Positions 37,808 through 48,018 of a DNA stretch of 64,000 nt are shown one piece after another; positions within the stretch are counted from its first letter, which is position 1, and each line of letters opens with the position of its first letter. This DNA comes from Symsagittifera roscoffensis. Taxonomy: Eukaryota; Xenacoelomorpha; Acoela; Convolutidae. The translations under genes were made by a program, and so were the position numbers. Under the pieces are notes generated by a model, which saw only the letters and a list, made by a program, of their open reading frames with translations, ran no database searches and was not told the DNA's origin. The stretch is from the NCBI RefSeq assembly GCF_963678635.1, contig NC_087062.1, positions 20,695,789 to 20,759,788 of the forward strand. Direction: 5' to 3'.

Positions 37808-37986
37808 GAAAATCCTTGCATGTGGACCGCTTGGAGAGAGAGACGAAAAGGAAACACAGAGGGAGCTCCCGTGTCATCCTCCGTCTCTATGATCGAAACG
37901 TGGACTTCGAAAGAGTGCTGGACTTCCTATGGCGACACAAATCTGTAGCTGTTCACACCATCATTCATTTGGACGTGTCGCCTAAT
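37808..37986 (+). CDS. RNF213-like exon: AAA2 P-loop region
   Basis: A 179-nt exon that begins GAAAATCC after the acceptor tgtgtag and ends before GTAAGC at 37987. Joined to the previous exon it completes STQPSSGKSLHVDRL and continues through VILRLYDRNVDFERVLDF to HTIIHLDVSPN. The join across phase 1 makes a P-loop-like GKS motif whose first glycine is missing, consistent with AAA2 of the family, which in other members binds but does not obviously hydrolyse nucleotide. The longer open frame starting at 37627 extends into the intron and is not the exon. The following intron (37987-38285) is 299 bp and contains nothing else. Confidence 0.85.
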
Positions 37987-38285
37987 GTAAGCCACCATTC
38001 CTATCTTCCGTTCAATCGTGATCCATGGTGGGCACGATGTTTTTTGCAGATTACGAGACAAGAGCAGATCTGATAATTTCCTATTTTCCTTAGACTGAAA
38101 AAGCACAGTTCAAATGAAATTCTGAGAAAGCGGCGCAGTAGAACTTATTTTCAAAGATTTTCATAGATCTGGCGATGAAAGATAAGATGATGTTGAATGT
38201 GGGAAAAATTCGAACTTTCAAAACATTTCAATCAAACATTTAAGCATGTTTGAGCAACATTTAACGATCGGCTGTAAATTGACAG

Positions 38286-38411
38286 GTGATGGAAAACGTG
38301 GACGAATTGCTGTTCAAACTTTGTGTGCTGGGCGGCCTGGCAGATGAGAGGGGAAAGCTGTTCCTAGCCAAAGACAATTTCTGTCTGGCCATCGAAATGC
38401 TGACGCCGCAG
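38286..38411 (+). CDS. RNF213-like exon: AAA2 continuation
   Basis: A 126-nt, 42-codon phase-0 exon flanked by the acceptor gacag and the donor GTAAAA. It reads VMENVDELLFKLCVLGGLAD, then GKLFLAKDNFCLAIEMLTPQ. The position immediately after HLDVSPN and the hydrophobic helix followed by a beta-strand pattern fit AAA2 in RNF213 homologues. It is too short to stand out as an isolated open frame; the calling evidence is phase, splice sites and family order. Confidence 0.82.
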
Positions 38412-38949
38412 GTAAAATTATTCTTTCCTTAGTTTTTTTTGAAATTTTCTTGTTAAGAGTCGATTAACATAGTTAGAATCTTATATAGGTCGTGATGTTT
38501 TTTTTTCAGGAAAAGTCTTAAAATACTCTAATAGCTACTGAAGTGCATTCAAACTTTTTGAGTTCAATTGAAACTCATCTACTAAAAGGAAGTCGAAATG
38601 CGCTATTCAAATACGAACGTGGAAATGGCGCGAAAAACGTGATCGATTTCTAGTTTCGAAAGTGGAATTTAATTTTCTAGATGTTACAACAGCATAAAAG
38701 TTTTACCTTAAACTCCAGTTTTCTCAAACTGAGTTAATTACCAAAAAAGTCAATCGTAAAGTGTTCTTTACACAAGCAAAGCGAAGTGATTATAATGAAC
38801 AATTTTTTTCCAACCTAAGTCGCATATAAAAGTGCGCATTATTGGTATATTTGGTATATTTCAATTTCATCATATTTAATCGTATTCAAGCACAGGTAAT
38901 ATAACAGCATGTGCAGTTATATACTGGTTTATTTTTAACTAGTGTTAGG

Positions 38950-39560
38950 TCCTCTTTGATAACAACAGGTGTTATGAAAATGTATGGGATTTGTTAAGTT
39001 TTGTTTGTTTTTGCGACCCTTTGAAAATTTTTTGAACTTTTCGCAAAAATTTCATTTGTTTTCAAAAACTACTGAACCAATTTTCAAAACAATGCTGTCA
39101 TTGGAAAAACCTGCTGCTGTTCTATGTGCCTGCATAATTTGCAAGTCTCTTTTCAGTTAACAGGACCGCTTTCGAAAATTTCAGTAGGGGGATTTTTGAC
39201 TTATTTGATTTTGAATTAGTTGTTCATTTTTCAAAGAATATATGCATAAATCTGAAATGAACGTTTAAACTAAAGAACTAATCGTTTGGATTTCTCCTTC
39301 TCAAGCGGCTATTCTCTAAATTAGGAAGAAAAAAGTTATGGCCTGAATCAAGCCCATTTTTTGACATTTTGGTTAATTTTTAATTACTTTTGAATTTTCT
39401 TAAAAACTTCCCTCCCAAATCGGAGAGTAAGAGTTCAACCGGAAGAAAAAACGTGGTATACGAATCTTCTCTGCGCAAGCGGCTATACCCTGCGTTTTGA
39501 AAAAATATGGCTTTAGAAAATGCGTTCAGATTTGGGTTTCTTTGCGTTCATTGGCTCTTT
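38950..39560 (+). repeat. Dispersed intronic repeat, copy 1
   Basis: Contains, in order, acaggtgttatgaaaatgt, ctatgtgcctgcataatttg, cgaaaatttcagtaggggg, ccctcccaaatcggagag and gcgcaagcggctat. The same ordered blocks occur at 41795-42500 with strong divergence. No coding capacity or terminal repeats are visible. Confidence 0.65.
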
Positions 39561-41794
39561 TCAAAATGTTCGTTGGATATATTTAAGATTTCATGAATTT
39601 AGTGAAGAGTTTTATATAGGTCAAAATGATTTTTTTAAAAAGCCTTATATTTCTTCACGCTCAAAATGGTTTTTCGCGGTTTGACTGAAATCTTGCAAAG
39701 TTCAGTTCATTTCTTCTCTCAAAAGGAAGGCAAACTCCACTACCGAACAGCAAAAGAATAAATTTCTCGAATAACGATCAATTTCTAGTTGCCTCAATCG
39801 AGTTTTTGAAAATCTTTATCGCCATAAAATGTCCCCTTGAAATTTGAAAGTTTATTTTTTCTCAAATAAAGAGTCAGTTTTTTCTTTACTGTTTTCTTGT
39901 GTTCATTGTCATTTTCCTACTGTCTGCTGGCAATATTCTGTTTTGTTTGCTATATAGAATTTCTATGCGAAATAGGAAAATTATATCTATTGATCTGGTT
40001 ATCTCAAAAGTATGGGTTAATGTTATCAAGATATTTTCTTTCATTGTTCTTGAAATTCTAAGGCCTTATAAATTTTCTCTGAAGCTCAAAAATTGGAGTT
40101 TTTCAGAAACTAAGTCAGTTTTTTCGTTTCTTTGTTTTCATTAAGATCTTTTCCAACTGTCATTTGGCTATGTTTTTCCTCGCTATCATATTCTTCAGCT
40201 GCATATGTTTTTCCGTTAAATTAAATAGCATTCAGTGTTCATTTTTTCGTAGTAGATACGTCTGAAATTGAAGGTATTTAGACATCAGTGGACATTTTGT
40301 CTGTGGATTTTCAGAACTCCTTCGTGGCGTTTTTTAAGTTATGTTTGCATAGTGCAACTTTTCCTCATTAATAAAAATTTTCAATGGTTTATTTTTTCAA
40401 AAAGTCGATAAAAACCTTACGATGATGCAGTTTGTTTTGTCAAGCTGATAAATAAGAAAAAAAATTATATTTTGACTCCTATTGGTTTGTTTTCTTAGCG
40501 ATTCTTGAACATCGTCCGTCATTGTCGAGTTTAGAGACTTATCTGATTGTCTATGGTACAATTTTTTGAACCTATTTATTAAGTACCATAAAGGAAATTT
40601 CGCAAAAAAACGGGATACTGGTAATTTTGTTCTGTTTTATTCATTTCTGACTTCATTTAAATAGTTTTGAAAAGAATAAAATATCAGATGTAAATGAATG
40701 AAGTTATTTATTTTTTGTTTCGAGCTTTTTTATTATATGAAATGTTTATACTGTTCGTTGACGCTCAGTTTTTGACTTTTTTGGTTAAGTGTTAAGGATT
40801 GAAGTAAGTGTTTACTTATTTAGGTCATGCGGTTTTTTCCAGAGTTCCCAAGTCCATAAAATTGTTCACGTTCAATTTTTTTTGCTCACATTTAAACCAT
40901 AAGTTTCTGTTGACGTTTAAATGTTCGCGTTCAAATTGAGAATTGCTCTCCAATAATGAAAAGGCAGATGGCGCGTTAAAACCTGATTGACGTTGTCGAT
41001 TGGCGATAAGCAAGGGTGTTGCTAGAAGATTTTTTTTCAGCTAATAAGTGTTATATAAAGTATTTTTTTGCTTGGAAATTCGAAAAGTGAACTCTTTCTC
41101 AAAGATGTTTCCTGCTACCTTGAGTTCTTCAAGTCTCTACTAACTGTCGGTTAGCTTTTTTTATTAAGGCTTGTTTGTCGAATTTTTTTCAGAACAGCTC
41201 AATTTTTTTCTTCGTGAAATCTTTCCTTACTCTATCTAAAAAATAAAGGAAATTAATTGAATAAATCAAATAACCAGGCAGCAAATAATTCTAGCAAATT
41301 AATTCTAGCAAATTGGTTGAAAACATTTTTTTTGTTTGTCCTTTCCTATGCTTGAAAAGTATTCGTTTGTTTGTTCTGCATCTAACTGACAGTCCTCGTT
41401 GTTTATGTTAAGTTCACGCAGTCTGTTAACATATTTCAAAAACTCCTTTCTATCAAGTTTAACACGTTGATACGCTTTTTGAGTTTCCGCTATCAGTTTG
41501 TTTGTTTGATTTCGAACGCTTCTGTAGCGATTATTTTCAGCCCTAAGTTAAGTACGCATGAAAATTTGATGCATTTTTTTTTATTTTTTGCGAACAAGGT
41601 TTTTTTCATCGCGGTGCTAAACCAGGGATTTTTGGAAAATTTTGGTTTTGCATTTTATTTTCTGATAGGGAAAACCTAATTGTTTGATTGCAATTCCGTT
41701 GTTGTTGAATAAACTAGATAATCTATATCGTTACTATTCCAATCAATTTTATCCAGACGATCCTTCAATTTGTATAGAAATTTGCAGACTGTTC

Positions 41795-42500
41795 CTGTTT
41801 GATAAAAACAGGTATTATGAAAATGTCATTGGGATCGGGTTTTTTTGTTTTTATTTTTTTGAGACGCTTTGAACCGATTTGCAAAAAGTGGTACCAATGG
41901 GAAGTTCGCCCACTACCCTATGTGCCCGCCTGATTCACTTGTATCTTTTTACCGTACACTCTTCCTACAGCCTTCGAAAAGGGGTGAATTTTTGACCCGC
42001 ATTTTTAGTTTTTTTTTACATTTTCTCAAAAACTGCCTGTGCAAATCTGAGATTTTGAGTTGAACGGATAGAACAGGTTGTGGGAAGCTCTCCTGCATAA
42101 GCGGCTACAACCAATTTTTTACACAAAAAGTTATTGCCCTCAGAAAAGTCGAATTTTCAAACTTTTTATTTTTCTCGAAAACTACCCTCCCAAATGTGAG
42201 GTTTTAGTCTCAATCGAACGGATGAGTTGTGGTGAGCTCCCCTGCCTTAGCGGCTGCGCTCAAATTTGTTCACACAAAAGTTCTGACCCTTACGATTTTT
42301 TGACCTTTTTTTAAACTTATGACTTTTCTTGAAAAGTACCCTCCCAAATCTGAGATTTTGGTTTCGATAAGTAGAGCGGGTTGTGGGAGCACCACTGTAT
42401 GAGCTGTTACGCTCAATTTTGTACTTTTAAAGTTATGACTCTCGAAAAAATCAAATTATTGACTTTTTTGCCGTTTTTTTGAAACTTTTCAACTTCTCTC
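41795..42500 (+). repeat. Dispersed intronic repeat, copy 2, with tandem submotif
   Basis: Shares block order with 38950-39560. A submotif of about 130-150 bp (ccctcccaaatctgag, a purine-rich link, gttgtgggagc, then agcggct or agctgtt and gctcaatttt) is repeated about four times here with substitutions. Confidence 0.65.
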
Positions 42501-43855
42501 GAAAACTGCGAACCCAGATCTAATGAGCAACATCTTAAGCATATTTCAACCTACCAAGCTCTTGTTCCCACTTCAATTTCAAAGAAAACTGAAATAATTG
42601 ATGAAATTAACCCAGTTTGAAGTCATTAAATTGGGATATACTTTTCTTTGCTATAGTTAGGTTTTTGAAATTAACGCTTGTCCTTCCGCATCAAAACAAA
42701 AATTTCAAAAACTATCAAACCGGCGTTTACAGCTTTAGCTGGCCTCTTGTATCATCATCCGAAATTTTCCCAAGATCCCTACGCCAAACAAAAGGAGTTA
42801 TTTTTTTGTCAGGCGCTAGAACTAAGCTGGTGACCGTTGAAAGCATATAATCATCTTTTGTATCACAAGGCAAAATATAAGTGTTTTCATTGGTCAAATC
42901 ACAATTAGTTATAACATGGTCAATGCAACTCTCTCGAATTTCTCCTGTTCTCGTCTGAGAATTTGTGTTAGTAAAAGAAAACTCATAAGATTAATTCAAA
43001 TGGATGCAACTGCGCGTAAATTTGTTGTCTACTTTTGTGTCGTTATTAAAATCTTATGACCCTTACGATTTTTTGACCTTTTTCAAACTTTTGACTTTTC
43101 TTGAAAAGTACCCTCCCAAATCTGAGTTTTTGGTTTCGATAAGTAGAGCGGGTTGTGGGAGCACCACTGTATGAGCTGTTACGCTCAATTTTGTACTTTT
43201 AAAGTAATGACTCTCGGAAAAATCAAATTATTGACTTTTTTGCCGTTTTTTTGAAACTTTTCAACTTCTCTCGAAAATTGCCAACCCAGATCTAATGAGC
43301 AACATCTTAAGCATATTTCAACCTACCAAGCTCTTGTTCCCACTTCAATTTTTAAGAAAAATTTTTAAGAAAATTTTTGAAATAATTGATGAAATTAACC
43401 CAGTTTGAAGTCATTAAATTGGGATATACTTTTTTTTGCTATAGTTATGTTTTTGAAATTAACGCTTGTCCTTCCGCATCAAAACAAAAATTTCAAAAAC
43501 TATCAAACCGGCGTTTACAGCTTTAGCTGGCCTCTTGTATCATCATCCGAAATTTTCCCAAGATCCCTACGCCAAACAAAAGGAGTTATTTTTTGTCAGG
43601 CGCTAGAACTAAGCTGGTGACCGTTGAAAGCATATAATCATCTTTTGTATCACAAGGCAAAATAAGTGTTTTCATTGGTCAAATCACAATTAGTTATAAC
43701 ATGGTCAATGCAACTCTCACGAATTTCTCCTGTTCTCGTCTGAGCATTTGTGTTAGTAAAAGAAAACTCATTAATTCAAATGATTAAAGAAGATTAATTC
43801 AAATGGATGCAACTGCGCGTTAATTTGTTGTCTACTTTTGTGTCGTTATTAAAAT
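42280..43855. repeat. About 770-bp direct tandem duplication
   Basis: Starting at gacccttacgattttttgac near 42284, the sequence is repeated from near 43052 with few changes, and each copy ends at gtgtcgttattaaaatct. The second copy then continues into the LINE (cccacaatataatac), whereas the first runs straight into the second copy, which fixes the duplication junction near 43050. The duplicated segment includes the 3' part of the LINE endonuclease fragment. Confidence 0.88.
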
Positions 43856-44296
43856 CTCCCACAATATAATACTTTTACTTTTGTAGGATAATTTTTTAAG
43901 AACGTTCCCATAATCAGTCATTAACAAGGTTGTTTTGATAATCGGAGAATTATAATTGGCAGCAACCGAGACCTTCATGTATTTTGCTTAATGTTCAAAA
44001 CACACATTAAAGATAAGGTCAAAACACACATTAAAGTCTAAGTTGACCTCAATTACATGTAAGTAATTTTTGACAAAAATTGCTGCAGCGCATGCTTTGT
44101 TTTTAAAAGATAATGCAAAGATTGATTGATAACTGTCATTTTCAAAAAGTTCTGTTTCATTTGTTGGCCAAGTTTCACTCAAAACAATAACTGTCGGGTT
44201 AAGTTTTTGATTGCAAATAGCACGAAAGAGCTCAACATTTTTCGAAAGAGATCTGATGTTAAGAGAGAGAATTTCAAAATTACTTCTATCGTTCAA
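43403..44296 (-). pseudogene. LINE endonuclease (EEP) domain, broken
   Basis: The upstream part (43988-44296) reads ILSLNIRSLSKNVELFRAIC and then VIVLSETW, the first catalytic segments of a LINE endonuclease. After a gap with broken frames, the downstream part (about 43750-43865) reads VGDFNNDTKVDN and then ESCIDHVITNCDL, the GDFN and SxIDHV motifs of the same domain. The segment between them, about 43870-43985, is partly lost. The second half is repeated in the tandem duplication at 42617-43048. With frame breaks and no reverse transcriptase, it is inactive. Confidence 0.82.
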
Positions 44297-44639
44297 TGAA
44301 TTCTCTCATCTTTCATAAGAAGAAAATAATTTATCTGCAAAAAGTCGTGATATTACTATGAATAGCTTTCTCATTGAACATGTTAACTATTCTTTACAGT
44401 TAACTGTTTTTCCTTCAGGCGTGTAGCCCGTAGGCGAATTACTATGACCACGTTTTCTATCAGTGTTATAGCGTTGAGTAAGTTCATCATTAGTACTGGA
44501 TACACGTGCCCGGATGGATACACCATTAGTACTGGATGCAAATTGTCGAACTGATATCAGGTACACTTGATTGCCGATTTTGCATTTTAACAGCAACTTT
44601 TTCAAGCTGCTCAATATCTTCTGATGAATTAACAGGCCA

Positions 44640-45071
44640 TAATATAACCCCCATTTTCATTTGATACAAAAAGCTACTTCTCTAAATTGTTAGTCAGTCA
44701 CAGCTTTGATACCCTTATTTCTAGCTAGATTGAGTAGATCACGGTTGTGGGGAGGGACACGTTCAGTGAAGTAAACTGGTTTTTCTGTAATGTTTTTCAG
44801 GTTGAATACTTGTCTCTTGGATCTCCACAAGAAATTTTTCCGATTGGAAGTAAACAAATTTTACAATTATTACTGAAGCTCTCGCTTTTTTCAGATAATG
44901 ACAGCCTTTAATATCAGTGAGGGTATTAAAGCCTTTAATTTTCACCTTTCATTTCCGTGTTGTATCCTTGCTATTGTAAATTTCTGTTTTTAACACACGG
45001 TTTTTTAAATCTTGCATTTCATTAGAAATATAGACCAAGTCCTGATAATGAGTCTTATCCATTTGCGAAAC
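44640..45071 (-). pseudogene. LINE ORF1 remnant
   Basis: The minus strand reads a coiled-coil-like piece (THYQDLVYISNEMQDLKNRV), a segment resembling an RNA-binding fold (VIIVKFVYFQSEKFL), and after a frame shift ERVPPHNRDLLNLARNKGIK, which fits the R-x-LL-x-x-AR region common at the end of LINE ORF1 proteins. It lies directly upstream of the endonuclease in the LINE's sense direction, supporting the call. An adjacent open stretch at 44387-44614 (minus) may be the very end of ORF1 or the inter-ORF region. Confidence 0.6.
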
Positions 45072-46119
45072 ATAATTTTCTAGATACCAAGTCTTTTTTT
45101 TTCAAATAATTTCAATTTTAAAGAATAGAATTCACTTTGCAAGCCTTGATTAGGCTTACCATCCCTGGTTGATCCTTGAAGGTGTCCAAACTTTCTTTTA
45201 TATCCACGATATCCACAATAAAGCAGCAAATAAGTCTTGTTTGTAACGTAAGTAACAATCACACTATAAACGGCAAGAAAAACTTTCAAAGTTTTTGGCC
45301 TTTATTTGCAGACAGAATTTTTCTAGAAGGTCATTGAAAGAGCGACTGTTTGTTACTTGAAAAGCTTGTGATCCTAAAAAATTTAATCAATTTTACTAAG
45401 TGGTTTGGTTTCAGTCAAAATTTCAAGAAGAAAACTGTCGTGAAACTCGATCAGCTCTATCAACTTGTAATTTCTGTTATTTTAACGTCAACTACAGTAC
45501 CATTAACCAAAAAAAACTTCTGAAAGAATACTATTTTCTTAAAAATAACAATTGTTTTTATTAGTAACTACTAATTACAAGAGGGAACGTTTGCTTTAGG
45601 TAGCGCAGGGTGTTTTTATGACAACTATTGCTGCACTGAAAATACTATTTAAAAACATTTTTATACGCACATTTTGTGTGCTTGTTGTGAGATGTTGCAG
45701 ACGCAGAATACAATACTATTTAGCAGACTCCTTTACTACTATACTCCTTTTTTATCGTGAGAATAGAGAAAACAAATAGCTCGCGGTGGAAATCTAAGTT
45801 CACTGACATCCCAAAATCAAGTGATCATTTTTGTTATCGACTCGCTTATTATGAGTTCGAATAACAAAATCGGGACCTTTTTTTCCAAAATAGGGCTGAA
45901 AGGGTTTTTATATGATACCCATGTCATAGTTAATTATATAAGTGCTCGTAATTAATAACATGTTTTTAACAATCGAAGTAGAGACAATAGTTTGAACCGT
46001 GGTATTTTTTGTTTGTTTTTGTTTAAAAAAATGGCTTCAAAATTATATTCACTCTCATTTTTTTCCATATTTTGGTTTAGTGATGCTTTGTAGCTCACTT
46101 CGATTTTGTTTACTAAATG

Positions 46120-47280
46120 GATGTTAAATAATTAGACTCTCAAGTAGCAAATAATTCATTTTTCTCGCAATTTTATGGTCGTATTTCAGACTCTTATATA
46201 GGCCGAGATGTCTTTTGTACTTTTTCGCGGTTTGACTTGTGATAGTACAGTTCATTTCCTTTGTTAAAAGGAAGGCAAATTCCACTATCGAACAGAAAGT
46301 GTAAAGATCACGAAAAACGTGATCGACTTCACAGCGGAATAAAACTTTTCTTATTGATCCAGTTTTCTCAATTTGGGTTATTTTTTCTATCAAAAAAAAG
46401 TCAATAAAAAGTTATTCTAGAAATTCAAAGAGCTTTACAATCATTTATTTTTTTCTCTTCAAAAAACAAATCAGTTTTTTTTTCTGTTTACTTTCGTTCA
46501 TTGACTCTTTTCCAACTGCTGTTGGCTATGTTTATTTTATGTTCAGTTCGTTTCCTTTGTTAAAAGGAAGGAAAGCTCCACTATTTAACAGCAAGTGTGA
46601 AGGTCACGAAAAACGAGAACGACTTCGAATTTCGAAAATGGAAAATAATTATCAATTTTCCCAGCGACACAGAAATTTTATCCATTGATCTTTTTTTTCA
46701 AATTGGGTAAATTTAATGCAAGAAGATTCATTCATAAATTTTTCTAGAAATTCCAAGACCTTTGAAGCCATTTATTTTTTTAAGAGTAATGAACGTAGTG
46801 AAAATTCTTATAAAGGTCTTGCTGTTTTTTTGTTTTTTTTTTCAGGAAAAATCTTAAAATTTGTTGACTATCGAACAGCAAAAGTGTGAAGGTCACAAAA
46901 AACGTGATCGCTTTCTAATTTCGAAAATGGAAATTAATTATAAGATTTCCCAGCGAATGAAAAGTTTCACCTGTTGATCCAGTTTTCTCAAATTGGGTTA
47001 ATTTTAACAAGACGAGTGTTCATCATAAATCGTTCTTCAAATTCACAAAGCTTTACGGCCATCTATTTTTTCTTCGAAATTCAAAAATTGAAGATTTTTG
47101 AAAAACCAGTCTGTTTTGTTTTTAAGTTTCCTAGCGTTCATTACTCTTTTCCAATTGTCAGTTGGCTATGTTTCTTGGAAATTCGAAAGTTGAGATTTTT
47201 TTTAAACTAGTTATTATTTTTTTGTTTACTTGCGTTCATTGACTGTTTTCCAGCTGCCTGTTGGCTATGTTTGTTCTTTT
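46120..47280 (+). repeat. Old copies of the array unit
   Basis: Three partial copies follow each other; shared blocks are ttaaaaggaaggcaaattcc, cgaaaaacgtgatcgacttc, ttgatccagttttctca and cattgactcttttccaactg. They are clearly more diverged than the copies before 33.5 kb and lack the twin-hairpin core. Confidence 0.8.
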
Positions 47281-47539
47281 TTGCTTAAAATATTAACTCG
47301 GATTAAAAATTTTCGGACGGCTTAATAGAAGGCACATTGGGCCCTCCCTCCAATGACAAAAATGCATTTCTCGAAAAAAAAACATATTTTTTGTGGTCGG
47401 AATATTCTTAGCTTGAATGATGTGGCATATGTTAGGAAATAAATTGTTGAAAATTAATTGCAATCAATTGCTCATTTTGGAGCAAAATTAATTGATTATT
47501 GGAAGCCAGCAGTAAAGTTAATTTTAATTTGGTTATCAA

Positions 47540-47900
47540 GTGACAATGGCCTAGTGAAGACACTTATATAGGTCGTATTTATTTTCGTTTCATTTTACAA
47601 GAAAAAGTCTTAGAAGAGGTCGTCTCGAATAACAAAAATTCAAATGGCGTCAACATGTGATTAACTTCGGAAGTGAACTTTAAATTTCAGGAATCTAGCA
47701 GAATAAAATTAGAAATCCTGTGATCCAGTTTTCTTAAATTGGGTAGTTTTTTTTATCAAAAAAAATCAATGAGAAAATTTTTATGAAATTCAAACAATTT
47801 GATGGCCGTTTATTTTTATCATTAAAATTAAAATGCTTCAAAAACAATCGTTTTTTTTTTTCGGTTTTTCGGCTCAATGATATTTTTCCAACGGTCTATT
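47540..47900 (+). repeat. Old partial copy of the array unit
   Basis: Recognisable blocks are cttatataggtcgtattt, caagaaaaagtcttagaag, gtgatccagttttcttaaat and tttttccaacggtctatttg. Strongly decayed, no core hairpins. Confidence 0.65.
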
Positions 47901-47959
47901 TGCTATATTTTAATCAAAAAGTATACCGGGTCGCGAAATTAGTTGGATTTTCTGCTCCG

Positions 47960-48018
47960 ATAGCTTGCTCTATTTTAGAATTCATCTAAAATAGCTTGCT
48001 CTATTTTAGAATTCATCT
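47960..48018 (+). repeat. 31-bp tandem duplication of a splice acceptor
   Basis: A 28-base string containing gctctattttagaattcat occurs at 47960-47987 and again at 47991-48018. The second copy supplies the acceptor (ctattttag) that is in phase with the upstream exon; use of the first copy's acceptor would shift the frame by one base. Confidence 0.85.

Larger units (their letters stand above)
42600..45071 (-). mobile_element. Non-LTR retrotransposon (LINE) fragment, ORF1 plus endonuclease
   Basis: Read on the minus strand it shows, in order, an ORF1 tail, an endonuclease/exonuclease/phosphatase domain and then loss before the reverse transcriptase. The frames are broken by stops and shifts. 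The domain order and motifs are those of CR1/L2/Jockey-like LINEs; the exact clade is not decided. Confidence 0.8.
38412..48009 (+). other. 9.6-kb intron of the RNF213-like gene
   Basis: Donor GTAAAA at 38412; acceptor ctattttag ending at 48009. It contains decayed copies of the array unit (about 38430-38790, 39590-39780, 40730-40880, 46120-47280, 47540-47900), a dispersed repeat seen twice, and a minus-strand LINE at 42.6-45.1 kb. The stretch 45300-46120 is AT-rich with nothing I recognise, as is 40200-40720 and 41050-41780. Confidence 0.75.
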
